A DNA stretch of 64,000 bases from UBA1672 sp964352665 (GTDB taxonomy: Bacteria; Pseudomonadota; Alphaproteobacteria; Micavibrionales; Micavibrionaceae): contig CAYGSJ010000001.1 of assembly GCA_964352665.1 (NCBI GenBank), positions 372,001 through 436,000 on the forward strand, read 5' to 3'. The position numbers were made by a program, and so were the translations under genes. Position 1 is the first letter of the stretch; every line of letters begins with the position of its first letter. This document shows positions 19,015 to 27,601 of the stretch, piece after piece. The notes beneath the pieces are model-generated. The model made no database searches and was not told where the DNA came from. It saw only the letters and a list, made by a program, of their open reading frames with translations.

Positions 19015-19077
19015 TGTATCTATCTTAGAGATTTCTTTACCCCTCTCCCGCTATCATAAGGAAGAGGCGCATAATTC

Positions 19078-20199
19078 ATGCGCGATTTCATAATATCAGG
19101 CGTTTTAATGACTCATTGGATTAAAACATATTTTTTGTTGCTTTTAGGCAGTATCAGCCTGGTATCGGCGCACCCCTGCCTTGCCGCTGAACAATCCATC
19201 AAGCCATTGCACATCAAAATCGGGGAACAAGCGAAAGCCAGCAGCTTTAAAATCCATAACAGCAATCTTGTTAATAATAACCGAGCACCATCCGGTATAA
19301 AGCAAAGCCAATGCATTGAAACAACACCGGAAAAACAGAATCAGTATAAAAAATTAGCCGATTCTATAAAGCTCTATATGAATGTAAATAACCGCAACCC
19401 TATGATTGTTGATGCGATATATAATGCTAGCGCACAAGCCAGTATTGATTTCGAGCTCATGCTTGTCAAAGCTATGATTGAAAGTAATCTAGGGCAAAAT
19501 GTTATGGCAGAGAATAGTTCTGCGCGCGGGCTCTATCAGTTTATTGACTCAACATGGCTTGTCCTGCTCCATCGTCATGCAGATCGAATCGGCCAAATTG
19601 AAATTTCTAAATCTCTATATACCGACAAAAATAAACGTGTTCTTATGATTAGAGGTGGTAGCCAATTTACAAAGGATGCGCTCCTTAATCTCCGTCATGA
19701 CCTACATATTGCATCCTTGATTAAAGCCTATCAAACCAAAGAAGAGGCCAAAATTTTAGCCAATTTAAATCCGGACAAACGTCTGAGTGCAACAGACCAC
19801 TATATCGTGCACATGCTTGGCCTGACTCAGGCACGGAAATTTTTTGATCTGATGCGGCACATGCCCCATGCCGTGCTGACAGAGCATGGTTTTGAAACAG
19901 CGGCACGGGTTAACCCACATTTTTTCTATGATCAGTCAGTCGCCTTAACAGCAGCCGGCGCCTATAAGCGGTTCCACAGTAAAATTACGAAGCAATATGT
20001 AAGGCTGCGTGAACTTGCCGGACAATACGGCTCTATCGCGGATGTCAGCAGTGACTGTGCCCTGCCCTCTGTACAAACATCCGCAGCGCACCAAGTTGTG
20101 GCTGATGAAGCAAAAAAGCAGAAAAAAGAAAGCGCCGCGCTTTCAGCAATCGCGGCACTTAAAGGAAATACCTATAAGGTAGAGATGGTTAAGGATTAA
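19078..20199 (+). CDS. Secreted lytic-transglycosylase-like (SLT-fold) protein
   Basis: 373 residues. An N-terminal signal peptide ends near residue 37 (hydrophobic run, then CLAAEQS), so it is exported. The central region has AMIESNLGQN (about 129-138, with the catalytic-type Glu of SLT domains) and SSARGLYQFIDSTW (about 147-160), the typical ES...A.G..Q....T pattern of soluble lytic transglycosylases. Cleavage of peptidoglycan glycan strands is the likely activity. The first ~100 residues and the last ~80 (Ala/Lys/Glu-rich) are not recognised. Starts at 19078 or 19108 are both possible. The gene stop overlaps the mdh stop by 4 bases on the other strand. Confidence 0.75.
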   Translation: MRDFIISGVLMTHWIKTYFLLLLGSISLVSAHPCLAAEQSIKPLHIKIGEQAKASSFKIHNSNLVNNNRAPSGIKQSQCIETTPEKQNQYKKLADSIKLYMNVNNRNPMIVDAIYNASAQASIDFELMLVKAMIESNLGQNVMAENSSARGLYQFIDSTWLVLLHRHADRIGQIEISKSLYTDKNKRVLMIRGGSQFTKDALLNLRHDLHIASLIKAYQTKEEAKILANLNPDKRLSATDHYIVHMLGLTQARKFFDLMRHMPHAVLTEHGFETAARVNPHFFYDQSVALTAAGAYKRFHSKITKQYVRLRELAGQYGSIADVSSDCALPSVQTSAAHQVVADEAKKQKKESAALSAIAALKGNTYKVEMVKD

Positions 20200-21194
20200 G
20201 CTGCGGCGCTGTTGCTCGAGAAAAGCTTTTCAACGGCTGCGCGCTCCTCTCTTAGTTCCTTTTCTGTAGCATCCAGACGCTTTTGCGAGAATTCATTGAT
20301 CTCAAGCCCCTGCACTATTTCATAGCTTCCGTTTTTGCATGTAACAGGATAACCGAAGATAACCCCCTCATCAACGCCATAGGATCCATCGGATGGAACA
20401 GCCATGGAAACCCAGTCGCCTTCAGATGTGCCAAGGGCCCAGCTGCGCATATGATCGATGGCCGCGCTTGCCGCACTTGCCGCCGATGATGCCCCGCGCG
20501 CCTTGATAATAGCCGCGCCGCGTTGCTGCACTTCGGGAATAAATGTACCTTCGTACCAAGCCTGATCGACCTGATCCATAGCTGGCTTACCTTTTACCGT
20601 GGCATGATGAAGGTCAGGATATTGTGTTGAACTGTGGTTGCCCCAGATGATCATATTTTTAACATCTGTCGAGTGCGCACCTGTCTTTTCGGCCAGTTGG
20701 CTCATGGCGCGGTTATGATCGAGACGAACCATCGCGGTAAAACAATTCGGATCTAGATCCGGTGCATTTTGCTGTGCGATCAATGCATTTGTGTTTGCCG
20801 GATTGCCGACCACCAAAACCTTTACATCACGTTTTGCATGGTCGTTAATGGCGCGTCCCTGTGGCCCGAAGATTCCGCCATTAGCTTCTAGCAAGTCCTT
20901 GCGCTCCATCCCGTCTTTTCTTGGCATAGCGCCAACAAGCAGAGCAAAGCCTACGTCCTTAAAAGCCACATTAGGATCATCCGTTGCCACTGTACCGTGG
21001 AGCAAAGGAAACGCGCCATCATTTAATTCCATGATAACACCGTTAAGAGCGCCCAGCGCCGGTGTGATTTCAAGAAGGTGGAGAATAACGGGCTGGTCCG
21101 GCCCTAACATATCACCGGCAGCAATACGAAATAGCAACGCATAGCCAATCTGGCCTGCGGCACCTGTAACAGCAATTCTAACGGGGTCTTTCAT
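20196..21194 (-). CDS. mdh: NAD-dependent malate dehydrogenase
   Basis: 332 residues. Oxidises malate to oxaloacetate in the TCA cycle. Motifs: VTGAAGQIGYALL at the N-terminus for NAD, PRKDGMERKDLL with the mobile-loop Arg, VVGNPANTNALI, the substrate-site RLDHNRA and WGNHSSTQYPD with the active-site His. These loops (GAAGQIGY, RLDHNRA, GNHSSTQYP) belong to the cytosolic-type malate dehydrogenase group. Many alphaproteobacteria have the LDH-like type instead. It is the furthest upstream of the TCA genes in the minus-strand series. Confidence 0.93.
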   Translation of the reverse strand: MKDPVRIAVTGAAGQIGYALLFRIAAGDMLGPDQPVILHLLEITPALGALNGVIMELNDGAFPLLHGTVATDDPNVAFKDVGFALLVGAMPRKDGMERKDLLEANGGIFGPQGRAINDHAKRDVKVLVVGNPANTNALIAQQNAPDLDPNCFTAMVRLDHNRAMSQLAEKTGAHSTDVKNMIIWGNHSSTQYPDLHHATVKGKPAMDQVDQAWYEGTFIPEVQQRGAAIIKARGASSAASAASAAIDHMRSWALGTSEGDWVSMAVPSDGSYGVDEGVIFGYPVTCKNGSYEIVQGLEINEFSQKRLDATEKELREERAAVEKLFSSNSAAA

Positions 21195-21273
21195 AAAGAT
21201 AGCCTTTCTAAAACTTAAGAATATTCAGCCTTAGAAATAGCCCTTTTACCGATTCATGGCAACCCATGAATAG

Positions 21274-21804
21274 CTAACCCAGAATTAGTCTATACTCTTC
21301 TCTTGATAGACATGTTGCAACCTGTGCTCGTCCATAATCACCTTGTACAGTTGCAACAGCAGCAGCTTGATTAAGACCGTATCGACGTGGAATGCTCTCT
21401 TTATGTTGCGCGATCAAATCCCCGACAAAGGTTTGAAAGGCTTCTGGAAAACCATTATTTTTCAAGTCTTCCATTATGCCTTCCGGAATTCCACAATTAC
21501 GATTCGGAAATAATGGCCTTGGCTCCGGTTCTGCCAAAGCTTTCATAATCCATAATGGGCTCAGCTTTTTTAGGCCCTGAGGCGCTTCTGGTTGTGGCGC
21601 TGAGGGATAAACAGGCATACCGCCATGCATAGACAGCCTTTGAAGACCATGCAGAGCTTCCATAAGCGCTTCCGGCCCTTTAGACTTTGCTTCCAGTAAA
21701 ATAGCGAGAAGCGGCTCACGCCTGTCTTCTCCAGCCAGGACGGCAGGATTTTTATTAATAAACTCAATGCGTTCAACGATACTTTGATCCTGATATGCGA
21801 GCAT
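21274..21804 (-). CDS. Hypothetical protein
   Basis: 176 residues from the ATG at 21804. A GTG at 21813 lies within its AGGTG ribosome-binding site, so the ATG is better. No signal peptide or membrane segment. The sequence has a Pro-rich middle (PSAPQPEAPQ, PEPRPLFPN) and a C-terminal helix with RRYGLNQAAAVATVQGD. I recognise no family. It lies between mdh and zapE on the same strand. Confidence 0.65.
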   Translation of the reverse strand: MLAYQDQSIVERIEFINKNPAVLAGEDRREPLLAILLEAKSKGPEALMEALHGLQRLSMHGGMPVYPSAPQPEAPQGLKKLSPLWIMKALAEPEPRPLFPNRNCGIPEGIMEDLKNNGFPEAFQTFVGDLIAQHKESIPRRYGLNQAAAVATVQGDYGRAQVATCLSREEYRLILG

Positions 21805-21868
21805 TTTTATCACCTAGAATATTATTTTTTCGGGACAATAACAAATACGGAAAATAAATGCAAAGAAA

Positions 21869-22969
21869 TTAAGGATATCCCGCGCTCTGCATCTCTAAGA
21901 GGCGAGAAACGGTACGCTCGAACTCGAAACTATGATCGTGACCACGATAGAGCTTATCAACAGCAACCTCGGCCGAAATAAAAACACGGGTTCGCGCCTC
22001 ATACAGGGCATCGATCAGGTTCATCAAGCGCTTTGCCTCGTTGCGGCGGTCGTAACCAAGCTTTGGCACCCCTTCCAAAAAGACCGTATCGTATTTTTGT
22101 GCAATTTTAAGATAGTCCTCTGCCCCGTGTGGACGTTCGCATAATTGTGAAAAACTAAAGCGCGCGACCCCTCCGGCGGCCTGATCCGATACGATGTTGC
22201 GCCCTTTTACCTTTATAGTTTGCTTCTTAGGTTTTTCGTCGCCGATGTGTTTTTTGAAAATTTCGTCCATTTTCAAATCTGTGGCACGATTAAGGGGCAT
22301 AAAATACGTACCCTCTATCTGTTCTGTTTGTGCGCGGTAATCGGTGGGGCTGTCGAGATGTACTATTTTGACCTTGCTTTTCAGAAGCTCAATGAATGGT
22401 ATGAAACGATCGCGCTGCAAGCCGTCCTTATATAAATCATCCGGCGCCCAATTGCTCGTGGCGACAACCACAACGCCGTGCTCAAAAAGGATTTTAAACA
22501 GCCGCCCCAATATCATTGCATCGGTAATATCGGTGACATGAAATTCATCGAAACACAGAATACGTGATCTTTGCGCCGTTACAGCTGCCAGAGATGGCAA
22601 GGCTTGCTCTACGATACCCATGACACTACCGTCCATCGAACGTGTATGGATGTAGTCGTGAACCTCGATCATAAATTCGTGAAAATGTACGCGGCGCTTT
22701 TTTATGTTCTTTGGCAAAGCATCATAGAACATGTCCATCAGCATGGATTTACCGCGCCCCACACCACCGTAAATATAAATGCCCTTTTGATTTTTGGATT
22801 TACCACTGGCTATACCCGCCATACGTTGGAATACGCCTTTTTTGGCTTTTTTAAGAATTTCACCATAAAGATGCTGTAACTCTTGCATGGCTTTCGCCTG
22901 TGCAGGATCGGCACCCAACTTTCCTGTCTTTACGAGATCATTATATTTTTCTTCCAGAGAAGTAGTCAT
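21869..22969 (-). CDS. zapE: AFG1/ZapE-family ATPase
   Basis: 366 residues. Walker A GGVGRGKSMLMD near residue 68 and Walker B ILCFDEFHVTD near 136 are clear. Further family markers are KKRRVHFHEFM, VVATSNWAPDDLY (sensor region) and HDHSFEFERTVSRL-like C-terminus. ZapE is a cell-division-associated ATPase that acts on the Z-ring in Escherichia coli; the eukaryotic AFG1 homologue is mitochondrial. Located between tatC and an unknown gene. It begins 3 bases after the tatC stop. Confidence 0.93.
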   Translation of the reverse strand: MTTSLEEKYNDLVKTGKLGADPAQAKAMQELQHLYGEILKKAKKGVFQRMAGIASGKSKNQKGIYIYGGVGRGKSMLMDMFYDALPKNIKKRRVHFHEFMIEVHDYIHTRSMDGSVMGIVEQALPSLAAVTAQRSRILCFDEFHVTDITDAMILGRLFKILFEHGVVVVATSNWAPDDLYKDGLQRDRFIPFIELLKSKVKIVHLDSPTDYRAQTEQIEGTYFMPLNRATDLKMDEIFKKHIGDEKPKKQTIKVKGRNIVSDQAAGGVARFSFSQLCERPHGAEDYLKIAQKYDTVFLEGVPKLGYDRRNEAKRLMNLIDALYEARTRVFISAEVAVDKLYRGHDHSFEFERTVSRLLEMQSAGYP

Positions 22970-22972
22970 AGG

Positions 22973-23731
22973 TTATGTCGACTTTGGTGCTGTCGCCTTT
23001 ATCAGAATAATCGAGAGTTCATATAGCCCCAGAATTGGGATTGCAAGCAAGATTTGAGAGATAATATCAGGTGGCGTCAGAAAAGCCGCCAAAGTGAAGG
23101 TAAGTATTATTGCATATTTACGTTGCCGCCCCAGAAAATCCGCACTGATTAAACCAACGCGCCCTAACAATGTTAGAAATACAGGCAATTGAAAGCATAG
23201 CCCAAAGGCAAAGACCAGCGTCATAATAAGATCCAGATACTCGCTAACGCGGGCCTCTAGCTGGATGGGCAACGCCATCTCCCCGCCAGTGCTTTGAAAA
23301 CTCAAAAAGAATGGCCAAGCCATTGGAAGGACGAGATAATACACACACGCACCGCCCATAAAAAAGAGGATTGGCGTTGCGATAAGGAACGGCAGAAAAA
23401 CTTTCTTTTCTTTTGAATACAGACCAGGTGCCACAAAAATCCATATTTGTATAAGAAGCACCGGAAAGGTAAGAAATATGCCTGTAAAAAGCGCGACCTT
23501 CACATAGGTGAAGAAGGCCTCGGTCAGGCCGGTATATATGAGACGGTTTGTATCGCCATCACTCATTGCATTTGCAAGGGGTTGCACGAGAAAGCTGTAT
23601 ATCTCATCAACGAAAAGAAAGCTGAACGCTGTGCCCACGGACATCATACCGATGACCCAGAGCAAACGAAAACGTAACTCAATAAGATGGTGTGTGATGG
23701 GCCTAGCCTCTTGATTGATATCAGCTGTCAT
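22973..23731 (-). CDS. tatC: Sec-independent protein translocase subunit TatC
   Basis: 252 residues from the ATG at 23731. The open frame extends to 23869, but this would lie inside tatB. The start has a GGAGG site. The family pattern is present: RPITHHLIELRFRLLWV with the Glu of the first cytoplasmic segment, six transmembrane segments and the GVALLFTG-like F(T/V)xPPD region (LTPPDIISQ) near the C-terminus. It is the substrate-receptor of the twin-arginine export pathway in the inner membrane. It overlaps tatB by 11 bases. Operon with tatA and tatB. Confidence 0.94.
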   Translation of the reverse strand: MTADINQEARPITHHLIELRFRLLWVIGMMSVGTAFSFLFVDEIYSFLVQPLANAMSDGDTNRLIYTGLTEAFFTYVKVALFTGIFLTFPVLLIQIWIFVAPGLYSKEKKVFLPFLIATPILFFMGGACVYYLVLPMAWPFFLSFQSTGGEMALPIQLEARVSEYLDLIMTLVFAFGLCFQLPVFLTLLGRVGLISADFLGRQRKYAIILTFTLAAFLTPPDIISQILLAIPILGLYELSIILIKATAPKST

Positions 23732-24017
23732 CGGAGGGCTCCTCCTCTTTTTCAGAGGCAGGCAACACATCATAGTCTTCGTCGGCCTCGGCCTCATCGA
23801 AGTCCGCCGCTTCGAAATTAACGCTCTTGCGGATATTGTCGATATCAGCCTCATGCATGATGTCATCAAACTGGCGGGAAATGGCGTATCGAATATAGCT
23901 CAGCCGACGGAACACGCGGCCTAACGCCACCATAACCACCGGAATATCTTGTGGGCCAATAAAAATAATGGCAAGCGCTATAATCACAAAAAGCTCAGGC
24001 CAGCCAAAATCAAGCAT
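23721..24017 (-). CDS. tatB: Twin-arginine translocase subunit TatB
   Basis: 98 residues. One N-terminal membrane helix (MLDFGWPELFVIIALAIIFI, exactly 20 residues), then an amphipathic helix starting with the GPxxxP element (GPQDIPVV), then an acidic tail ending in EKEEEPSDDS. The EL-G-P pattern is typical of TatB rather than TatA, and it sits between tatA (with one inserted gene) and tatC. Forms the receptor complex with TatC. Confidence 0.9.
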   Translation of the reverse strand: MLDFGWPELFVIIALAIIFIGPQDIPVVMVALGRVFRRLSYIRYAISRQFDDIMHEADIDNIRKSVNFEAADFDEAEADEDYDVLPASEKEEEPSDDS

Positions 24018-24031
24018 CTGATTGTCCTTCC

Positions 24032-24445
24032 TTACGTCAATCCGAGTACATTAATACACAGAATAAGGCCCATCGCATAGCCCGGAACAACAATAAACGC
24101 ATTCAGTGCAATCGCAAAGTTTAGCAAAAACTTGCGTTCGCTGTCGTCGAGATCATTATCTTTGGACAGTTCCTCTTCGGCAAGGCGCGTTTCGATAACC
24201 GCCCGCGTAAACTCGGCGTACATCCCGATAAATGTCATAGGAATAATCAAATAGCCTAGAAACGCGGGGATTGAAGGATTAAAAAATCCGATCACAAAAA
24301 CACAAATTGAAAAGAATGAGAAAACAGAAGAAGTAATATCGCTGTTATCGAATTTTTCCTCTGCAAAAAAACCGGCAACAAAAGTGCCCATCACAAGGAG
24401 AAGGTAGAGCCATGCCCACCATGGCAGCCCAACATTTGAAATCAT
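24032..24445 (-). CDS. Unknown four-helix membrane protein in tat operon
   Basis: 137 residues with four hydrophobic segments (about 9-25, 40-58, 60-75 and 110-135) and an acidic loop (EEELSKDNDLDDSE). It lies between tatA and tatB, 14 bases before tatB and 1 base after tatA, so the genes are likely cotranscribed. I recognise no family. An accessory role in Tat export would be inference from position only. Confidence 0.72.
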   Translation of the reverse strand: MISNVGLPWWAWLYLLLVMGTFVAGFFAEEKFDNSDITSSVFSFFSICVFVIGFFNPSIPAFLGYLIIPMTFIGMYAEFTRAVIETRLAEEELSKDNDLDDSERKFLLNFAIALNAFIVVPGYAMGLILCINVLGLT

Positions 24446-24446
24446 T

Positions 24447-24638
24447 TTACTCGTCTTTGTTTAGTTCTGTAGGCTTATTTTCCGAAGGTGCATTGTCCGA
24501 ACCATCGTCTTTCAGACCTTTTTTGAAGCTGTTTACGCCCTTAGCTAGATTTTCCATGATAGAGGGTATGCGCCCTGCGCCAAAAAGAACCATAATCAGC
24601 AAGATAACGATAATAATTTGTAATGGGCCTGGTGACAT
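24447..24638 (-). CDS. tatA: Twin-arginine translocase subunit TatA
   Basis: 63 residues. A single N-terminal helix (SPGPLQIIIVILLIMVLFG) is followed by GAGRIP and the FxKG-type motif (LAKGVNSFKKGLKDD), then a short polar tail. These are TatA hallmarks: the GxGRxP element and the amphipathic helix. TatA polymerises to form the pore. The start has an AAGGA site. The operon context with tatB and tatC supports it. Confidence 0.93.
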   Translation of the reverse strand: MSPGPLQIIIVILLIMVLFGAGRIPSIMENLAKGVNSFKKGLKDDGSDNAPSENKPTELNKDE

Positions 24639-24639
24639 T

Positions 24640-24768
24640 TTATTGTCCTTCCTCTTCTTTATCCTGTTTTTCTTCTTTTAATTTTTTGGGTTTTTTAACC
24701 CCTGCTCCGACAATAACAGCCAAAGCCAAAAGAAGGAGAACACTTAGTGGTATAGCGATAAGAGACAT
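24640..24768 (-). CDS. Small single-pass membrane protein
   Basis: 42 residues: a hydrophobic helix (IAIPLSVLLLLALAVIVGAG), then a charged tail KKPKKLKEEKQDKEEEGQ. The ATG at 24768 has GGAGG placed 9 bases upstream, within the end of scpB. Its stop at 24640 is one base from the tatA start. It is too short for most gene finders. Tail-anchor-like topology (N-terminus embedded, C-terminus charged) can be seen; function is unknown. Confidence 0.65.
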   Translation of the reverse strand: MSLIAIPLSVLLLLALAVIVGAGVKKPKKLKEEKQDKEEEGQ

Positions 24769-24769
24769 T

Positions 24770-25420
24770 TTATATGACCTCCGCTCTCAGGTCTTCGTCA
24801 TTCTCTGCCTCGTCATCATCACCCTCTTCTACGCTTTCATTCGCAGATTGTCCAGAGAACAGATCTTCCTGATATATAGTTTCAATGGCCGGACGACGAT
24901 CAAGAAGGCCGGATGCTTTCATTTCATCCATACCTGGTAAATCCATGACGCTTTCCAGTGAAAAGTGATCGAGAAAGCCTGTGGTAATTACCCATGTTAA
25001 AGGACGGCCAATGGTCTCCCGTCTGCGCCCCGGTTTAATCCACTCCATTTCCATGAGTGTATCCAGCGTGCCCTTATGCGTAGCCACACCACGAATATTT
25101 TCGATCTCTGCGCGTGTAACTGGCTGGTGATAAGCAATAATTGCCAGCGTTTCCATAGCCGCGCGGGACAGTTTCCGTGTCACCTGTTTTTCAACGTTCA
25201 GATCATCCGCCAGATCAACAGCAGTGCGGAAAGCCCATTGCCCCTGCATCTGTATGAGATTGATACCGCTTTCTTTATATTTTTCCTGAAGCTTCATCAG
25301 TAAGCCACCAACATCGGCACCTTCGGGCATGCGACCATGCAACGCAGATGTACTCATCGGCTGGCTGGATGCAAAGAGTAAGGCTTCTAACAGCCGCATA
25401 TTTTTATTTTCATCAGACAT
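24770..25420 (-). CDS. scpB: Segregation and condensation protein ScpB
   Basis: 216 residues. Binds ScpA and SMC to condense chromosomes. The two winged-helix-like regions are recognised: N-terminal LLEALLFASSQPMS, central LSRAAMETLAIIAYHQPVTRAE and IRGVATHKGTLDTLMEM in the second (shown in parts). The acidic C-terminal tail (EEGDDDEAENDEDL) is common in the alphaproteobacterial form. It overlaps the membrane-protein gene at 25413 by 8 bases. Confidence 0.93.
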   Translation of the reverse strand: MSDENKNMRLLEALLFASSQPMSTSALHGRMPEGADVGGLLMKLQEKYKESGINLIQMQGQWAFRTAVDLADDLNVEKQVTRKLSRAAMETLAIIAYHQPVTRAEIENIRGVATHKGTLDTLMEMEWIKPGRRRETIGRPLTWVITTGFLDHFSLESVMDLPGMDEMKASGLLDRRPAIETIYQEDLFSGQSANESVEEGDDDEAENDEDLRAEVI

Positions 25421-25787
25421 TTGCCACCTTCATTGCCATTGATATCGCAATAAACAGAATAAACACCGGAAGAATAAACCCCTTCACGGCAACACCTAAC
25501 AGGCTTGGTTTATGGTCCATTTTATACATGCCCTTCATGTCTGTCATGTGGTATTGGTGCGTTGTTGGCCCCATTTTCTGCATTGAATTGGTTTCTTTAA
25601 AACCATTACTCCGAAACATTTTTATAAATATAACACCGCACCATATGAAAACAGCCATAAGAAAGGCAAGAATGCGGGAGCTAAAAATAAACATTCCCAG
25701 CGCCGCCCATGGATCAACATAATCAAAGGCCATTTCAGGAATGCCAATGACGCCAAGCACGGTTTTTATAAAGTCATCATCGAACAT
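25413..25787 (-). CDS. Unknown two-helix membrane protein
   Basis: 124 residues from ATG at 25787, whose A is shared with the scpA stop TGA. A GTG three bases upstream (25790) is also possible. The ribosome-binding site is GAGGAGGAG. Two hydrophobic segments (about 32-55 and 98-118) are separated by a His/Met-rich loop with GPTTHQYHMTDMKGMYKMDH. I recognise no family. The His/Met-rich loop could bind metal, but this is inference. It lies between scpA and scpB. Confidence 0.68.
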   Translation of the reverse strand: MFDDDFIKTVLGVIGIPEMAFDYVDPWAALGMFIFSSRILAFLMAVFIWCGVIFIKMFRSNGFKETNSMQKMGPTTHQYHMTDMKGMYKMDHKPSLLGVAVKGFILPVFILFIAISMAMKVANV

Positions 25788-26593
25788 CACTCCTCCTCAG
25801 CCAGAGACAGGGTACGTATATAAATCGGGCGGAACAGACCGTCCTGACGCACTTCGAGCTTACCTTGCTTTACCAGCTCAAGCCCGGCAGTAAATGTCGA
25901 GGCCAAAGTGGAGCGACCATACAAAGAATCTTTAAGATCTTCGGGCAGAAAGCTTTGAAGCGTCGCCCACACACTGTTCATTCCCTGACGCGGCAGATTA
26001 CCAAGCATCTTTGATAAACGTGTCATAGCATTATCCGTAGACATTAACTCGAAGGTCGGCATGTCGTATTTGCTGTTTTTCTTGCGTTGTTCAATAGCAC
26101 CGTAGGCTTTCAACACATCCAGTAATGAAACATTCCATTTTGTGGTTGTAGTGATACCGATCCCCTCTGGCTGTCCTCTTGCAAAGACACTCTCGCCCAG
26201 CAAAGGAAGTTCGAATAATTTATCGGCTGCCTTCTGCATAGCCTCTAGCCTTTGAAGCTGGAATTGCAGCGCTTGCGCCATATCTTCCGCGCTTGGCTCT
26301 TCCGAATTTTCATCCTTTGGCAAAAACAGGCGCGACTTCAGATAGGCCAACCAAGCCGCCATCACAAGGTATTCGGCGGCGAGTTCAAGATTCAACTGCT
26401 GGGCGCGCTCAATAAACTCAAGATACTGACGGACCAGCTGCAGGATTGAAATTTTAGCCAGGTCGACCTTTTGGTTTCGTGACAATTCAAGCAGCACATC
26501 GATCGGTCCTTCATAGCCGTCAATATCGAGCAGAAGCTCATCCACATGTGCAATATCTTGTGCGCTTTCCATTTTTTGTGCCGTTTTTTCCAT
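25787..26593 (-). CDS. scpA: Segregation and condensation protein ScpA
   Basis: 268 residues. Kleisin subunit that links SMC arms with ScpB. The N-terminal segment LLLDIDGYEGPIDVLLELSR is the family start (D-FEGPLDLLL in others). DLAKISILQLVRQYLEF and the YLVMAAWLAYLKSRLFLP region follow. The C-terminal winged helix has LELVKQGKLEVRQDGLF. It overlaps nagZ by 1 base. Confidence 0.93.
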   Translation of the reverse strand: MEKTAQKMESAQDIAHVDELLLDIDGYEGPIDVLLELSRNQKVDLAKISILQLVRQYLEFIERAQQLNLELAAEYLVMAAWLAYLKSRLFLPKDENSEEPSAEDMAQALQFQLQRLEAMQKAADKLFELPLLGESVFARGQPEGIGITTTTKWNVSLLDVLKAYGAIEQRKKNSKYDMPTFELMSTDNAMTRLSKMLGNLPRQGMNSVWATLQSFLPEDLKDSLYGRSTLASTFTAGLELVKQGKLEVRQDGLFRPIYIRTLSLAEEE

Positions 26594-27600
26594 TACGCCG
26601 CATCATCACTTAACATAACCGCATTTTGCAAGCGCTTTAAGGTGTTTTCTGACATTTTGGGTAAGTTTTCCGCTAAATTTTGCATTTTTGCCATATCAGC
26701 CCAGCAATAAAGCGCAAGATCGCATCCGGACTTAAGGCTTGAAACTGCTTTTTCGCTTGTGCTTCCATATTTATCCAGCGCCTTCATATCCATATCATCA
26801 CAAATCAAAATACCATCAAAGCCTATATCCTCCCGAATGGCCCTTGCGATTCCCTCCGGAGAAACCGATACGGGATGTTCTGAATCAAGACTCTCATAGA
26901 CTATATGCGCGGTCATCGCCCATACTTGCCCCCCGACCTCTGATTGAGAAATCTGTCTGAAAGGAGCAAAATCCTGTTTGAACAACTCCATTATGGACTC
27001 ATCAACATAGGGCAATTCATGGTGGCTATCCGCGTTGGCGCGACCATGCCCGGGAATATGTTTTATGATAGGTGTTACGCCTGCCTTTAAAAAATGCCTG
27101 CACACGGACAGCCCCAGCCGTCCGGCTACCACAGGATCATCGGAAAAGGCACGATCCCCTATCCCGTTATTTTCCGTGTTGATATCCAGATCAAGAACAG
27201 GAGCACAATTCACATTAAACCCGACATCGACAAGTTCTTCCGCCAAGCGGAGGGTTTCAAAGCGCAACTCTTCAAGAGCTTTTTCAGGATCTTGCCCGTA
27301 TAGATCGCCGAAATATTTCATTGGATTATAATCACGCCAATGCGGTGGTCGCAGGCGTTGAACACGCCCGCCCTCCTGATCAATCAAAACCGGACATTCA
27401 CGTCCAACAGTTTCCTTGAGATCGGCAATCAATGCCCTTAGTTGTTTGGGCTCTTCGATATTGCGTCCGAACAGAATAAAGCCGAAGGGATTGGATTCTT
27501 TGAAAAAGCTACGTTCCTCTTCACTCAGAGTCAGGCCAGAAAGAGAAAATATACAGGGAAGCGAATTTTTTGAACCCTTTGAAAAATCGTGCTCTGGCAT
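26593..27600 (-). CDS. nagZ: Beta-N-acetylhexosaminidase
   Basis: 335 residues, normal length. Glycoside hydrolase family 3 enzyme of peptidoglycan recycling, removing GlcNAc from anhydromuropeptides in the cytoplasm. Motifs: IDQEGGRVQRLRPP (about 97-110), KHIPGHGRANADSHHELPYV with the flexible-loop His/Asp pair (shown here in full as a 20-residue stretch), and ICDDMDMKAL near 250 with the catalytic-type Asp. Context: part of the SPOR-nagZ-scpA-scpB block known in alphaproteobacteria. Confidence 0.94.
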   Translation of the reverse strand: MPEHDFSKGSKNSLPCIFSLSGLTLSEEERSFFKESNPFGFILFGRNIEEPKQLRALIADLKETVGRECPVLIDQEGGRVQRLRPPHWRDYNPMKYFGDLYGQDPEKALEELRFETLRLAEELVDVGFNVNCAPVLDLDINTENNGIGDRAFSDDPVVAGRLGLSVCRHFLKAGVTPIIKHIPGHGRANADSHHELPYVDESIMELFKQDFAPFRQISQSEVGGQVWAMTAHIVYESLDSEHPVSVSPEGIARAIREDIGFDGILICDDMDMKALDKYGSTSEKAVSSLKSGCDLALYCWADMAKMQNLAENLPKMSENTLKRLQNAVMLSDDAA

Positions 27601-27601
27601 G

